Assembly: GCA_017962615.1 (NCBI GenBank)
Contig: JAGCUZ010000032.1
Span: 1 to 47,350 of the forward strand
Source of the DNA: Bacteroidales bacterium
Lineage (GTDB): Bacteria > Bacteroidota > Bacteroidia > Bacteroidales > P3
DNA length: 47,350 nucleotides
Reading direction: 5' to 3'
Part shown: positions 27,793 to 39,067 of the stretch, piece after piece
Layout: each line of letters starts with the position of its first letter
How positions within the stretch are numbered: position 1 is the stretch's first letter
Notes under the pieces: generated by a model
Told to the model about the DNA's origin: nothing
Seen by the model: only the letters and a program-made list of their open reading frames with translations
The model's database searches: none
Made by a program: the position numbers and the translations under genes

Positions 27793-29154
27793 ATGAAAAA
27801 ATTGTTCTTCATGTTTGCAGTGGCAGCCCTCATGTGGGGTTGCGGCACTTCCGAAAGAGGCGAACTCACCGGGGTCGTCGACCGTCCCTATTTCGAGGAT
27901 ATCGACCTGAGCGGAATGGTATTTGTAGCGCAAGGCAACTACAGCATGGGCTCGGGCACACAGAACGCCACCTATGGCATTCCCGCACAGCCTCGTACCA
28001 TGCAGGTTGCTTCATTCTTTATGGATGAGACGGAGATTACAAACAACGAATATCGTCAGTTTGTGAGTTTCGTTATCGACTCCATCGCCCGCCGTATGCT
28101 CGGCGAGGCCGGCATTGACGGTTTCCTTATTGAAGAAGACCAGTATGGCGAGCCTATCGACCCCGCCATGCTCAACAAGAAAACCCCTATCCACTGGTCG
28201 GAGCAGGAGGTGCGCGAGGCTCTCGAAGACCTCTATCTGCCTGAGAAAGACCGTTTCTATCGCAGACGCTCCATCGACCCCGCCAAGCTCAACTATGAGT
28301 ACTATTGGATTGACTATGCAGAGTCGGCCAAGAAAGAGGGTGCAACGACTGTGAAGCAGGAGCATAAAGGCACCATGTTTGCCGACCGTCCGAAGGGTCT
28401 GTCAAACCGTTCGTCGCTCATCAAACGCGAAGTGGTGAACGTGTATCCCGACACTCTTTGCTGGGTACATGACTATACCTATAGTATGAACGAGGACTTC
28501 ACGCGCATGTATTTCACCTCGCCCGCCTACGACAACTATCCTTGTGTCGGTGTGAGCTGGGTGCAGGCCAAGGCTTTCTGCGTGTGGCGCTCCAACTACC
28601 TGAACCAATATCTGGAGAGCATCAACTACTCGCTGATGAACGATTTTCGTCTGCCTACCGAGAGCGAGTGGGAGTTTGCAGCCCGTGGCGGTATCGCTGC
28701 CGAGAGCTATCCTTGGGGCGGTCCCTATGTGCGCAACCCCAACGGCTGCTTCCTCGCCAACTACGAGCCCCTCAAGGGCGCCTATGACGACGACGGCGGC
28801 GTGAAGACGCTGATGGTTGGTCACTATGCTCCCAACGACTACGGTCTGTACGACATGGCCGGCAACGTAAGCGAGTGGTGCTATGACTCCTATAACGAGT
28901 CGACCTATATCGTCGCCAATGCAATGATTCCTTACTACAACTATAATGCCAAGGAAGAGGATCCCACCGCGATGAAGCGCAAAGTGGTTCGCGGCGGCAG
29001 CTGGAAAGACCAGAAGTACTTCATCCAGGTGCAGACCCGTACCTACGAGTTCCAGGATACGAGCAAGTCGTACATCGGATTCCGTTGCGTGCAGCCCTAC
29101 TTGGGCCGTGTCAAAGGTGACAACCTGAAAACCGCCACCAACGTGTCGAGATAA
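27793..29154 (+). CDS. gldK: T9SS ring lipoprotein GldK (PorK)
   Basis: 453 residues with lipobox MWGC (C17) and an FGE-sulfatase fold from about residue 40 (GMVFVAQGNYSMG) to GFRCVQPYLG. It forms, together with GldN, the large periplasmic ring at the outer membrane. It is a paralogue of GldJ at 8257 but lacks the GldJ N-terminal signature and has the gldL neighbour. A perfect hairpin follows its stop (29177-29211). Confidence 0.93.
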   Translation: MKKLFFMFAVAALMWGCGTSERGELTGVVDRPYFEDIDLSGMVFVAQGNYSMGSGTQNATYGIPAQPRTMQVASFFMDETEITNNEYRQFVSFVIDSIARRMLGEAGIDGFLIEEDQYGEPIDPAMLNKKTPIHWSEQEVREALEDLYLPEKDRFYRRRSIDPAKLNYEYYWIDYAESAKKEGATTVKQEHKGTMFADRPKGLSNRSSLIKREVVNVYPDTLCWVHDYTYSMNEDFTRMYFTSPAYDNYPCVGVSWVQAKAFCVWRSNYLNQYLESINYSLMNDFRLPTESEWEFAARGGIAAESYPWGGPYVRNPNGCFLANYEPLKGAYDDDGGVKTLMVGHYAPNDYGLYDMAGNVSEWCYDSYNESTYIVANAMIPYYNYNAKEEDPTAMKRKVVRGGSWKDQKYFIQVQTRTYEFQDTSKSYIGFRCVQPYLGRVKGDNLKTATNVSR

Positions 29155-29176
29155 AATCAACCTCATGGCGAAATAT

Positions 29177-29211
29177 GAAGACAAAGGTTGAACAAAGCAG
29201 CCTTTGTCTTC
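29177..29211 (+). promoter_or_regulatory. Hairpin between gldK and gldL
   Basis: Perfect 11-base stem GAAGACAAAGG / CCTTTGTCTTC with a 13-base loop, 22 bases after the gldK stop. No T-run follows, so it is probably not a terminator; it may act as an RNA-stability or processing element that sets the ratio of GldK to GldL/M. Confidence 0.6.
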
Positions 29212-29272
29212 ACGCATAAAAAAGTAACACACAAATAACACAATAATTAAGTAACACAAAAAAACAACTGTT

Positions 29273-30142
29273 ATGAGCTTTATTGACAACTTAGTCCGGA
29301 GCAAAGGCTACAAAAACTTCATGTCGAAACTATACGGATGGGGCGCCGCTGTTGTGATTATCGGTGCTCTGTTCAAGATTAACCACTGGCCCGGCGGTAC
29401 ACTGATGCTTATTGTCGGTATGGGTACCGAGACTGTTATATTCTTCCTGTCGGCTTTCGAGCCGCCTCACGTGGAATGGGACTGGAGCCTGGCTTATCCC
29501 GAACTGGCCGGTATGCCCGTTGAAGGCGAAGGTGAAGGCGAGCAACTCGCAGAAGGTGAAACGACAACAGTTACAAAGACCAAGTTGAGTTCAGACCCGC
29601 TGACGGCTCAGTTGGACCAGATGCTTGAAGACGCCAAGATCAGCCCCGAACTGATTGACCGTCTGGGACAGGGCATGCAGAACCTTGCCGACTCGGCATC
29701 GTCGATGAACAACATGGCCACGGCAACCGCCGCCACCGACAAATTCGTGTCCAACATGGATGTGGCAGCCGAAGCAGCCGGACAATTGTTCCAGAGCATG
29801 AAAGAGGCTCCCGAAGCTGTTACAACACTTACAAACATATACAAAGAGACTGCTCAGTCGCTCAGTGGTGGCGATGTGTCATATGCCAACGAACTGAAGA
29901 AGATGGCCAGCAGCCTTTCGTCAATCAATGCAATGTACGAGATACAGATGCAGACATCTACGGCTCAGCTGGAAGCCACCAAGGAGGTTCAGGACCGTAT
30001 CCAGACCATGGTGGCCAACTTCGCCGACTCGGCCGACGGTGTGCTGAAATACAAAGAGCAGGTTGATGCATTGACACGCAAGGTGGCTGAACTCAACAAT
30101 GTGTATGGCAACATGCTTGCCGCAATGCAGACCAGAGTGTGA
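29273..30142 (+). CDS. gldL: T9SS inner-membrane motor protein GldL (PorL)
   Basis: 289 residues with two transmembrane helices near the N-terminus (about 20-37 and 42-62), with the family motif ALFKINHWPGG between them, and then a long cytoplasmic helical part with a coiled coil (from about 170). GldL5-GldM2 forms the proton-driven rotary motor of the T9SS. The conserved Glu in the second helix (TETVIFFLSAF, near 54) is the expected proton-binding residue. Confidence 0.95.
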   Translation: MSFIDNLVRSKGYKNFMSKLYGWGAAVVIIGALFKINHWPGGTLMLIVGMGTETVIFFLSAFEPPHVEWDWSLAYPELAGMPVEGEGEGEQLAEGETTTVTKTKLSSDPLTAQLDQMLEDAKISPELIDRLGQGMQNLADSASSMNNMATATAATDKFVSNMDVAAEAAGQLFQSMKEAPEAVTTLTNIYKETAQSLSGGDVSYANELKKMASSLSSINAMYEIQMQTSTAQLEATKEVQDRIQTMVANFADSADGVLKYKEQVDALTRKVAELNNVYGNMLAAMQTRV

Positions 30143-30201
30143 TGCCGTTGGAATAAGTAAAGGCACTAACTAACACAAATGCGAACTAAAAGTAGAAAAG
30201 A

Positions 30202-31908
30202 ATGAGTGCATCAAACTGTCCGGAAACCCCGAGACAAAAAATGATACAGATGATGTACCTTGTGTACACCGCAATGTTGGCACTGAACGTGTCGGCCGAG
30301 GTTTTGAACGGCTTCAAGACTGTGGGTGATGCAATGGACAAGTCCAACTTCAGCGTTGGACAGAAGATTGTCGACTCCTATGAACAGTTCGACAGAGCCC
30401 ACGAGAACAACCCCGAAAAGACTGCCGTTCAGTACCAGAAAGCACAAGAGGTACGCAAACTCTCCAAAGAGCTGAAATACTATCTCGACACCTTGAGCTA
30501 CGGTCTTATATGCTACACACAGGACAAGGCCGAAATAAAGGATCACGAGACTGGCGCAAAATCCACAGTAACACTCAGGCTCGGAGCAAATGACGATGCT
30601 TCACAATATTTGATAGACACGGTCAAGAATGTTGTCCGTAAATATGGCTTGGAGATTATAGCCAAGCCTGATAACAACAATGACGGCACACGCTACTTCT
30701 TCGAAGGAACCGAAGACAACCCCAGCCCCACCTGCCGCGTCATGACCATGAAGCAGCGTATTATTGACTACAAGCATAAATTGAAGGAGATTCTGGGAGA
30801 AGACTCTTCGAATATCCAGATCGCCCTTAATGTTGAAGGTGAGTATTGGAGTGAGCATGCCAAGAAAATGGTGTCGTGGGAGCATCTGAACTTCGACAAC
30901 ACAATTATCATCGCCGACGTGGTGGTTATGTCGCGTCTCCGTTCTGAGGTCATGACTGCCGAGTACGATGCTATCAAGATGCTCTACAACCAGATTACCG
31001 CCGACGACTTCAAGTTCGACAAAGTCAACACCCTTGTGCGTCCCAAGACGTCGCTGGTGATACAGGGCGGCAAATACGAGGCTCAGATAGGTATCGGTGC
31101 CTTCGACTCGCGTGCAGAATTCCGCGCTGTGATTAACGGCCAGAGTTATGTGAGCGGCGAAGACGGCCTGGTGAACTACAGCACCATGTGCAACGCCCCT
31201 GGCGAGAAGAAAATCACAGGTACCCTATATGTGAAAAAAGACAACAATGAAGAGGAGTATCCTTTCACCGAGTCTTATTTTGTCATGGAGCCTATCGCCG
31301 TTGTGTCGCTCAGCAAGATGAACGTGGTGTACAGCGGCGTTGACAATCCCGTGTCGATATCGGTGCCCGGCGTGGCAGCCAAGGATGTCGAAGCCACCAT
31401 CAGAGCCGGTGGAGCAGGTGGAAAGACCGCAGGCGCCGCCACTATTTCGCGCGATCCACAAGGTAAAGCCAGCGACTGGATAATCCGTCCTTCGAAGCAG
31501 GGCCGTATCACCGTTGTCGTCGCTGCAAAGACCGACGGCAAAGTGAGCCGCGAGATGGGTACAATGGAAATCCGCGTAAAGAAGATCCCCGAGCCCGTCA
31601 TTATGCTGGGTGAATACAAGAGCGGTTCTAGCGTTATGAAAGGCGAGTTCTCGGCCCTTAAGTTGCGCTTGGTCATGCCCGACTTCGACTTCCAGTTGCC
31701 TACACCTTTGAAGATCTCTCAGTTTGAGTTCCAGGTCCAGGGCAGCGGCAAGATGGGTCAGACAATCAACGGCAGCCAGCTCAACCCCGAGTGTCTCAGT
31801 ATGATTAACAGCGCCCGCAAGGGTCAGAAGGTCTATATTGACAATGTTATGGTTAAGACGCCCGACGGCGTGCAGCATAACATCAATGCCATGTTTAGAA
31901 TTAAATAA
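30202..31908 (+). CDS. gldM: T9SS motor/periplasmic shaft protein GldM (PorM)
   Basis: 568 residues with one N-terminal transmembrane helix (MIQMMYLVYTAMLALNVSAE, about 14-33; conserved in the family) and four periplasmic beta-rich domains that carry torque from the GldL motor to the GldK/N ring. It sits 59 bases after gldL and 18 bases before gldN. The family is usually about 515 residues, so this one is somewhat long. Confidence 0.95.
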   Translation: MSASNCPETPRQKMIQMMYLVYTAMLALNVSAEVLNGFKTVGDAMDKSNFSVGQKIVDSYEQFDRAHENNPEKTAVQYQKAQEVRKLSKELKYYLDTLSYGLICYTQDKAEIKDHETGAKSTVTLRLGANDDASQYLIDTVKNVVRKYGLEIIAKPDNNNDGTRYFFEGTEDNPSPTCRVMTMKQRIIDYKHKLKEILGEDSSNIQIALNVEGEYWSEHAKKMVSWEHLNFDNTIIIADVVVMSRLRSEVMTAEYDAIKMLYNQITADDFKFDKVNTLVRPKTSLVIQGGKYEAQIGIGAFDSRAEFRAVINGQSYVSGEDGLVNYSTMCNAPGEKKITGTLYVKKDNNEEEYPFTESYFVMEPIAVVSLSKMNVVYSGVDNPVSISVPGVAAKDVEATIRAGGAGGKTAGAATISRDPQGKASDWIIRPSKQGRITVVVAAKTDGKVSREMGTMEIRVKKIPEPVIMLGEYKSGSSVMKGEFSALKLRLVMPDFDFQLPTPLKISQFEFQVQGSGKMGQTINGSQLNPECLSMINSARKGQKVYIDNVMVKTPDGVQHNINAMFRIK

Positions 31909-31926
31909 CCTTTAACTTATCCGAAT

Positions 31927-32814
31927 ATGAGAAAGTCAGTGTTTATCCTTGGTTTGTTGACCATTGCCATGAGTGGATTTGTGGCGCAGGGCCAAACCAT
32001 TATCGACGCAGATGAAGAGACCAACTTCAACCATTTCTATGAGAAGAGCCTCACGAAGGGCAAACAGGCCATACCGTATGCCTACCTGCGTGAAAGTGAT
32101 GTGGTGTGGGAGACGGCCATTTGGCGCACCATCGACTTCCGTGAGAAATTCAATCAGTTCTTCTACTTCCCTACCGATACCGAGAAGGGGACCCAGGGTC
32201 GTATCAGCCTGATTAATGCCGTGATGGCCGCTTTGAAAAACGGCGACATCGAGGCATTCGAGACCGACGACATGAAGGTGCCGAAGGACTGGGAGAAGAT
32301 TGACAAAGAGTTTAACAAAGAGAACACCAAGGCCATTGTCGAGTACGACGAATGGGGCGAGGAGTCGGGTTCGCACGACACCATCATCCGCGAGGAGTTC
32401 GACCCCAGCAAGGTGTTCAAAGTCAACCTCAAAGAGTATTGGTATATTGACAAGCAGGACACCCGTCAGAAAGTGCGCATCGTGGCAATGGAATTCATCT
32501 ATTTCTATTGCAAGGAGCGTGAAGGCGGCGACAAGGACTGCAACGACATCGACATGTTCTGGATTCCCATGAACGACATGCGCGTGCGCAATATCCTTGT
32601 CAAGGCCAATGCCTATGACGAGAACAACACCAATGCCTACCGCACCTACGACGATGTGTTTATCGATCGTTACTTCGATAGCTATGTGATTCGCGAGTCG
32701 AACCGGTTCAACCGTCAGATTACTGACTATGTGACGGGCACCGACGCCATCGTGGAGTCGCAGACTATCGAGGACAAGGTCTTCAACATTGAGTCGGACA
32801 TGTGGGAGTACTAA
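31927..32814 (+). CDS. gldN: T9SS ring protein GldN (PorN), copy 1
   Basis: 295 residues with signal peptide ending FVAQGQ and family sequence VVWETAIWRTIDFREKFNQF, KEYWYIDKQDTRQKVRIVAM and VTGTDAIVESQTIEDKVFNI. It forms the periplasmic ring with GldK. It is 18 bases after gldM. A terminator (32834-32877) follows, and then a second gldN. Confidence 0.93.
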   Translation: MRKSVFILGLLTIAMSGFVAQGQTIIDADEETNFNHFYEKSLTKGKQAIPYAYLRESDVVWETAIWRTIDFREKFNQFFYFPTDTEKGTQGRISLINAVMAALKNGDIEAFETDDMKVPKDWEKIDKEFNKENTKAIVEYDEWGEESGSHDTIIREEFDPSKVFKVNLKEYWYIDKQDTRQKVRIVAMEFIYFYCKEREGGDKDCNDIDMFWIPMNDMRVRNILVKANAYDENNTNAYRTYDDVFIDRYFDSYVIRESNRFNRQITDYVTGTDAIVESQTIEDKVFNIESDMWEY

Positions 32815-32833
32815 GCAGGTTTATCGCAACAGG

Positions 32834-32877
32834 AAAAAGAGTTAAGAGTCGTCTATGCGGCGCTTGACTCTTTTTTT
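32834..32877 (+). terminator. Terminator between the two gldN genes
   Basis: 13-base stem AAAAAGAGTTAAG / CTTGACTCTTTTT (one G-T pair) followed by a T-run, ending 8 bases before the ATG of the second gldN. It should reduce or stop transcription before the second copy. Confidence 0.8.
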
Positions 32878-32885
32878 CATATTCT

Positions 32886-33791
32886 ATGGCAGGTAAGTCA
32901 CATCTACGTTCACAAGGTATGCGGACGGCATTGCTGATCGCTTTGCTGTCGCTGCCGGCGGGTTTTGCCGTCGGACAGGTGGTTGACGACGCAGATGTGG
33001 TGAACTTCGATGAATACTACAAACGCGAGGAGCTGAAAGGACGGCGGTCGCCGACGCTGCCTTATGTGAGGGAGGACAACGTGATATGGGAGACGGCAAT
33101 ATGGCGCACCGTCGATTTCAGGGAGCGTTTCAACCAGTTCTTCTTCTACCCTATGGAGAAGGAAGGCTATCGCGGCCGCAAGAACATTGCCTACATGCTA
33201 TGGGACGCCATCGTGGCCGACGAGATGCCAATATTCGAAGACAGCGAACTCAAGATACCCATCGACAACCAGACGTTCGTGTATCGTTTCACCAAGGCCG
33301 ACACGACTTACCTTGACATTATCGACGAGAACGAAGACTACCATTACGAGGCGGTAATCATACCACGCGAGTTCACCACCGATGATATATACATGCTCAA
33401 GCTCAAAGAGATATGGTATATCGACAAGCAGGATTCTCGTCAGAAGGTACAGATAATATGTTTTGCCCTGACCAAGAGCATGTTCAGGGAAGACCAAATG
33501 GGCGAGCGCGAGTTTATGGGCTACGTGGACCTTTTCTGGGTGCCTATGCTGTCGCAGCAGGTGCGCAACATGCTGTCGAGTCACGAGACCTATCAGGAGG
33601 GCAGTATAGCCCATGCCCCAACCTGGGACCAGATATTCGACACCAGGATGTTCGACAGCTATGTCACCAAAGAGTCAAACCGTTACGACCGTGAGATAAG
33701 CGACTACGTGACGGGCACCGATGCCATAGTGGAGGCGCAACGCATCGAAAACAAGCTCTTTGAGCTGGAAAGCGATATGTGGGAGTATTGA
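32886..33791 (+). CDS. GldN-like protein, tandem second copy (GldO-like)
   Basis: 301 residues, clearly a paralogue of the upstream gene: VIWETAIWRTVDFRERFNQF, EIWYIDKQDSRQKVQIICFA and VTGTDAIVEAQRIENKLFEL align with it. An alternative ATG at 32919 gives a standard signal peptide (MRTALLIALLSLPAGFAVGQ) and may be the true start. Flavobacterium johnsoniae also has a gldN/gldO tandem in which the two are partly redundant. The terminator before it suggests it is expressed separately or at a lower level, unless read through. ruvB follows after 50 bases. Confidence 0.88.
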   Translation: MAGKSHLRSQGMRTALLIALLSLPAGFAVGQVVDDADVVNFDEYYKREELKGRRSPTLPYVREDNVIWETAIWRTVDFRERFNQFFFYPMEKEGYRGRKNIAYMLWDAIVADEMPIFEDSELKIPIDNQTFVYRFTKADTTYLDIIDENEDYHYEAVIIPREFTTDDIYMLKLKEIWYIDKQDSRQKVQIICFALTKSMFREDQMGEREFMGYVDLFWVPMLSQQVRNMLSSHETYQEGSIAHAPTWDQIFDTRMFDSYVTKESNRYDREISDYVTGTDAIVEAQRIENKLFELESDMWEY

Positions 33792-33841
33792 ATTTATGTC
33801 TTTTTATGTAATTTTAAGCGCAATGTTGCGTTATTAATAGC

Positions 33842-34864
33842 ATGAATACAAATCTCGATGCCACCGGTGTCACTCAGTCAGCTCGCGAACGCGAGGTGGA
33901 ACGTGCATTGCGTCCACACGGCTTTGACAGTTTCGCAGGGCAGCAGCAGGTGCTCGACAATTTGAAGATATTTGTCAGTGCAGCCAAAGAGAGGGGCGAA
34001 CCACTCGACCATGTCCTCCTGCATGGCCCTCCGGGACTAGGAAAGACCACATTGTCGTATATCATAGCTAACGAGTTGGGTGTCAACATCAAGATGACCT
34101 CCGGCCCTGTGCTCGACAAGCCCGGCGACTTGGCTGGAATACTTACCAACCTCGAAACCAACGATGTGCTTTTCATCGACGAGATACACCGCCTGTCGCC
34201 TGTCGTCGAGGAGTATCTCTACTCGGCCATGGAGGACTATAAGATCGACATAATGATAGAGTCGGGACCTGCGGCGCGCAGTGTGCAGTTGTCGCTCAAG
34301 CCGTTCACTCTTGTCGGAGCCACCACGAGGTCGGGAATGCTTACGGCACCGTTGCGCGCAAGGTTCGGTATCACAGCGCGACTGCAGTACTACGACGCTG
34401 CCACGCTCACACAAATTATAAACCGCTCGGCAGGTCTGCTTAACGTAAAGATTACCAGCGAGTCAGCTATGGAGATTGCACGCCGTAGCCGTGGCACCCC
34501 ACGTATTGCCAACTTGCTGCTGCGCCGTGTGCGCGACTTTGCCCAGGTGAAAGGCGACGGCACGGTGACGCTCGACATAGCACGCTATGCCTTACAGGCT
34601 CTCAACGTGGACAGCAACGGACTCGACGAGATGGACATCCGAATCCTGAGCACCATTATCGACAAGTTCAAGGGCGGTCCTGTGGGTATTAACACTATCG
34701 CCACAGCCGTCGGCGAAGACCCCGGAACCATCGAAGAGGTGTACGAACCGTTCCTTATCCAAGAGGGCTTCCTGATGCGCACGCCGCGAGGTCGCGAAGC
34801 TACCCCTAAGGCCTATCAGCACTTGGGAAAGATAAATTACGGCACTCAGCCCGAACTGTTCTGA
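33842..34864 (+). CDS. ruvB: Holliday junction branch-migration helicase RuvB
   Basis: A 340-residue AAA+ motor of the RuvAB complex, which drives branch migration at Holliday junctions in recombination repair. Walker A GPPGLGKT is at 62-69, Walker B DEIH at 113-116, [18 protein letters not shown] is at the sensor/arginine finger region, and the C-terminal winged helix ([20 protein letters not shown]) is present. ruvA is not in the window. A short inverted repeat (CGCAA / TTGCG) lies just upstream. Confidence 0.97.
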   Translation: MNTNLDATGVTQSAREREVERALRPHGFDSFAGQQQVLDNLKIFVSAAKERGEPLDHVLLHGPPGLGKTTLSYIIANELGVNIKMTSGPVLDKPGDLAGILTNLETNDVLFIDEIHRLSPVVEEYLYSAMEDYKIDIMIESGPAARSVQLSLKPFTLVGATTRSGMLTAPLRARFGITARLQYYDAATLTQIINRSAGLLNVKITSESAMEIARRSRGTPRIANLLLRRVRDFAQVKGDGTVTLDIARYALQALNVDSNGLDEMDIRILSTIIDKFKGGPVGINTIATAVGEDPGTIEEVYEPFLIQEGFLMRTPRGREATPKAYQHLGKINYGTQPELF

Positions 34865-35027
34865 GCATTGCTCTATATGTCTTTGGTTATAAGGGCTTAG
34901 TGGTCACAGGGCTTGACAAATCTTGTAGTTTTTTACATTTTTTTGTTGATAATTCAAAAAAAAACATTAATTTAGCATTTGGAAACGTAGTGTAATAAAT
35001 TAGTGTAAATAATTAAAATATAAAGAT

Positions 35028-35714
35028 ATGGAAATAAAGAAATCACCTAAGGCGGACCTCGAAAAACGCAAAGGACTCCATTTGGAGATAGGTTTGGTGG
35101 TGGCTTTGGCCCTTGCTCTTCTTGCTTTCAACTTGAAGCAGTACGAGAAAGAGGTGAAGCAGCTGCAGCAGCGCGAGGTAATAGATGAAATGGAGGATGT
35201 GATGATTACACAGCCCGATCAGGAAATGCCCGAGCCCGAGCCCGAACCTCAGGACAATACAACTGAGATTAAGATTGTTGACGATAACGAGGAGCTCAAG
35301 AACGAGCTGGGTCCCATCGATGCTGGCGACGACGCCAACAAAGAGCAGCAGGCCTACACCCCTGTCGAGGTAAAGGAAGAGGTTGAGGTTGTTGAAGAAG
35401 AGATTTTCCAGATTGTTGAGGAAAACCCCGAGTTCCCCGGTGGTGAGTCGGCTTTGTACAAGTATCTGAACGACAATCTTAAATACCCGACCGTGGCACG
35501 CGAGAACGGCATTACCGGCAAGGTGTATATCAAGTTCGTCGTCGAGAAAGACGGCTCGATATCCCGTGCAATGATCCGTAAGGACATCGGCGGCGGCTGC
35601 GGCGCTGAGGCTTTGCGTGTGGTTAACGCCATGCCTCGTTGGAAACCCGGCAAGCAGCGCGGCAAAGCTGTGCGTTCGGAGTTCACACTGCCTGTCTCCT
35701 TTGAGCTTCGTTAG
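35028..35714 (+). CDS. TonB-family energy transducer
   Basis: 228 residues: one transmembrane helix near the N-terminus (IGLVVALALALLAFNL, about 21-36), a Pro/Glu-rich and Glu/Val-rich linker (EMPEPEPEPQDN, EVKEEVEVVEEE), and a C-terminal TonB domain (NPEFPGGESALYKYLNDNLK, WKPGKQRGKAVRSEFTLPV). TonB transfers proton-motive energy to outer-membrane transporters. The ExbB/ExbD partners are not in the window. A terminator follows at 35752-35785. Confidence 0.92.
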   Translation: MEIKKSPKADLEKRKGLHLEIGLVVALALALLAFNLKQYEKEVKQLQQREVIDEMEDVMITQPDQEMPEPEPEPQDNTTEIKIVDDNEELKNELGPIDAGDDANKEQQAYTPVEVKEEVEVVEEEIFQIVEENPEFPGGESALYKYLNDNLKYPTVARENGITGKVYIKFVVEKDGSISRAMIRKDIGGGCGAEALRVVNAMPRWKPGKQRGKAVRSEFTLPVSFELR

Positions 35715-35751
35715 TCGAGGGAACACCGCGTGTATTGATTTTACAGACATT

Positions 35752-35785
35752 AAGGCTGCGTACCGCTACAGGTGTGCAGCCTTTT
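35752..35785 (+). terminator. Terminator of the TonB-family gene
   Basis: Stem AAGGCTGC / GCAGCCTT followed by TTTT, 38 bases after the stop and 22 bases before the ABC-F ATG. Confidence 0.85.
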
Positions 35786-35806
35786 CCATGAAATGTTTTT
35801 TTGACC

Positions 35807-37747
<1,941 letters not shown>

Positions 37748-37798
37748 CGCGGCGTATATTCGTCCGTCCTTCCGTGTATCCGTAACTTCAAGGCTAAA

Positions 37799-39067
37799 CT
37801 ACACTGCCATTCCGGCGGCATAGCCGGTCGAGAATGCTATCTGTAGGTTGAAGCCGCCGGTGTCGGCGTCGAGGTTGAGCAGCTCTCCGGCAATATAAAG
37901 ACCCTCCAGCAACTTGGATTCCATGCTCTTGGGATTCACCTCGCGTGTATCTACCCCACCCTGGGTTATGATTGATTCGTTCTCGTCGTGGTGTCCTGTT
38001 ATGGTGAACTCCGCGTTCTTGAGGAACATAAGCAGTTTGCGACGCTCCTCGCCGGTTATCTGGTGCAGCCGCTTGAACTTGGCTATCTTGAGCCTTTGCA
38101 GGGCAAAGTCGGTGAGCTCGGCGGGCAGCCACAGCCGCAGTGCGTCGTGGAAGAGGCGTGTGCCGTTGCTGTTGAGGTCGCGTATCAGGCGGCGGTCCAG
38201 CTCGTCGGCAGGTATGGCGGGCTTCAGGTCTATATGGGCTTTCAGCGTTTCGCCGCTGTGCAGCGGTCGCACGGCATGACGGCTCGCCGCTATGGCTATG
38301 GGACCGGCAATGCCGTCGTCGGTGAAGGTCATCTCGCCGAAGTGCTCGAAGAGCTTCTTTCCCGACGCGTTGCTTATGCTGAGCGTCACGTTGCGCAGCA
38401 CGAGGCCCGTCATTGCTGGCGGTATTGGCTCGCGGCAGGTGAGCGGCGTAAGTGCAGGCACCGGCTCTATTACGTGGTGACCGGCCTGTGCCGCCAGGCG
38501 GTAGCCGTCGCCGGTCGACCCCGTCGAGGGGTATGTGATGCCACCGGTGGCCAGCAGCACTCTGTCGGCCATCACCCTCGCCCCACCCTGCAGCGCCACG
38601 CCGCGCAGCTGTCGTGCATCTGCATTCTCAGCGGCATCTATAAGCAGCAACTCCACACGGCTGTTGCGCCTTATCTCGGCGCTGGGCAGGGCCTCTATGG
38701 CCTTGACGAGGGCAAGGAATACGTCTACCGACTTGCCGCTCTCGGGAAATATGCGTCCGCCACGCTCCTCCGTGAGCGGCACGCCCAGTTCCTCAATGAA
38801 TTTAACCAGTTCCTTGTTGAAGAACTGGCCGAATGCGTTACGCATAAAACGGGCGTCAGGACCTATGTGCGGCAGGAATTCGGCCATCGGAGCCATGTTG
38901 GTCAGGTTGCAGCGGCCTTTGCCCGTAAGGCGCAGCTTGAGCCCCGGCTGCTGCATGCGCTCAAGCAGCACCACCCTGCGGCCGCGCCGTGCGGCTACGA
39001 GGGCGGCGGTGAGGCCCGCCGGACCTCCTCCAACGATTATGACGTCGCTATTTGGCAAAGTTGGCAA
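37799..39067 (-). CDS. FAD-dependent HI0933-like flavoprotein
   Basis: A 422-residue flavoprotein of the HI0933/BaiN family (NAD(P)/FAD-dependent oxidoreductase). The FAD-binding motif GGGPAGLTAALVAARRG is at 13-29, with the family motif GLKLRLTGKGRCNLTN and, near the C-terminus, ITQGGVDTREVNPKSMESKL and GGFNLQIAFSTGYAAG. The substrate is unknown; some relatives act on bile-acid or fatty-acid-like compounds, which cannot be claimed here. The gene overlaps the universal stress gene by 20 bases and is convergent with the ABC-F gene. Confidence 0.9.
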   Translation of the reverse strand: MPTLPNSDVIIVGGGPAGLTAALVAARRGRRVVLLERMQQPGLKLRLTGKGRCNLTNMAPMAEFLPHIGPDARFMRNAFGQFFNKELVKFIEELGVPLTEERGGRIFPESGKSVDVFLALVKAIEALPSAEIRRNSRVELLLIDAAENADARQLRGVALQGGARVMADRVLLATGGITYPSTGSTGDGYRLAAQAGHHVIEPVPALTPLTCREPIPPAMTGLVLRNVTLSISNASGKKLFEHFGEMTFTDDGIAGPIAIAASRHAVRPLHSGETLKAHIDLKPAIPADELDRRLIRDLNSNGTRLFHDALRLWLPAELTDFALQRLKIAKFKRLHQITGEERRKLLMFLKNAEFTITGHHDENESIITQGGVDTREVNPKSMESKLLEGLYIAGELLNLDADTGGFNLQIAFSTGYAAGMAV

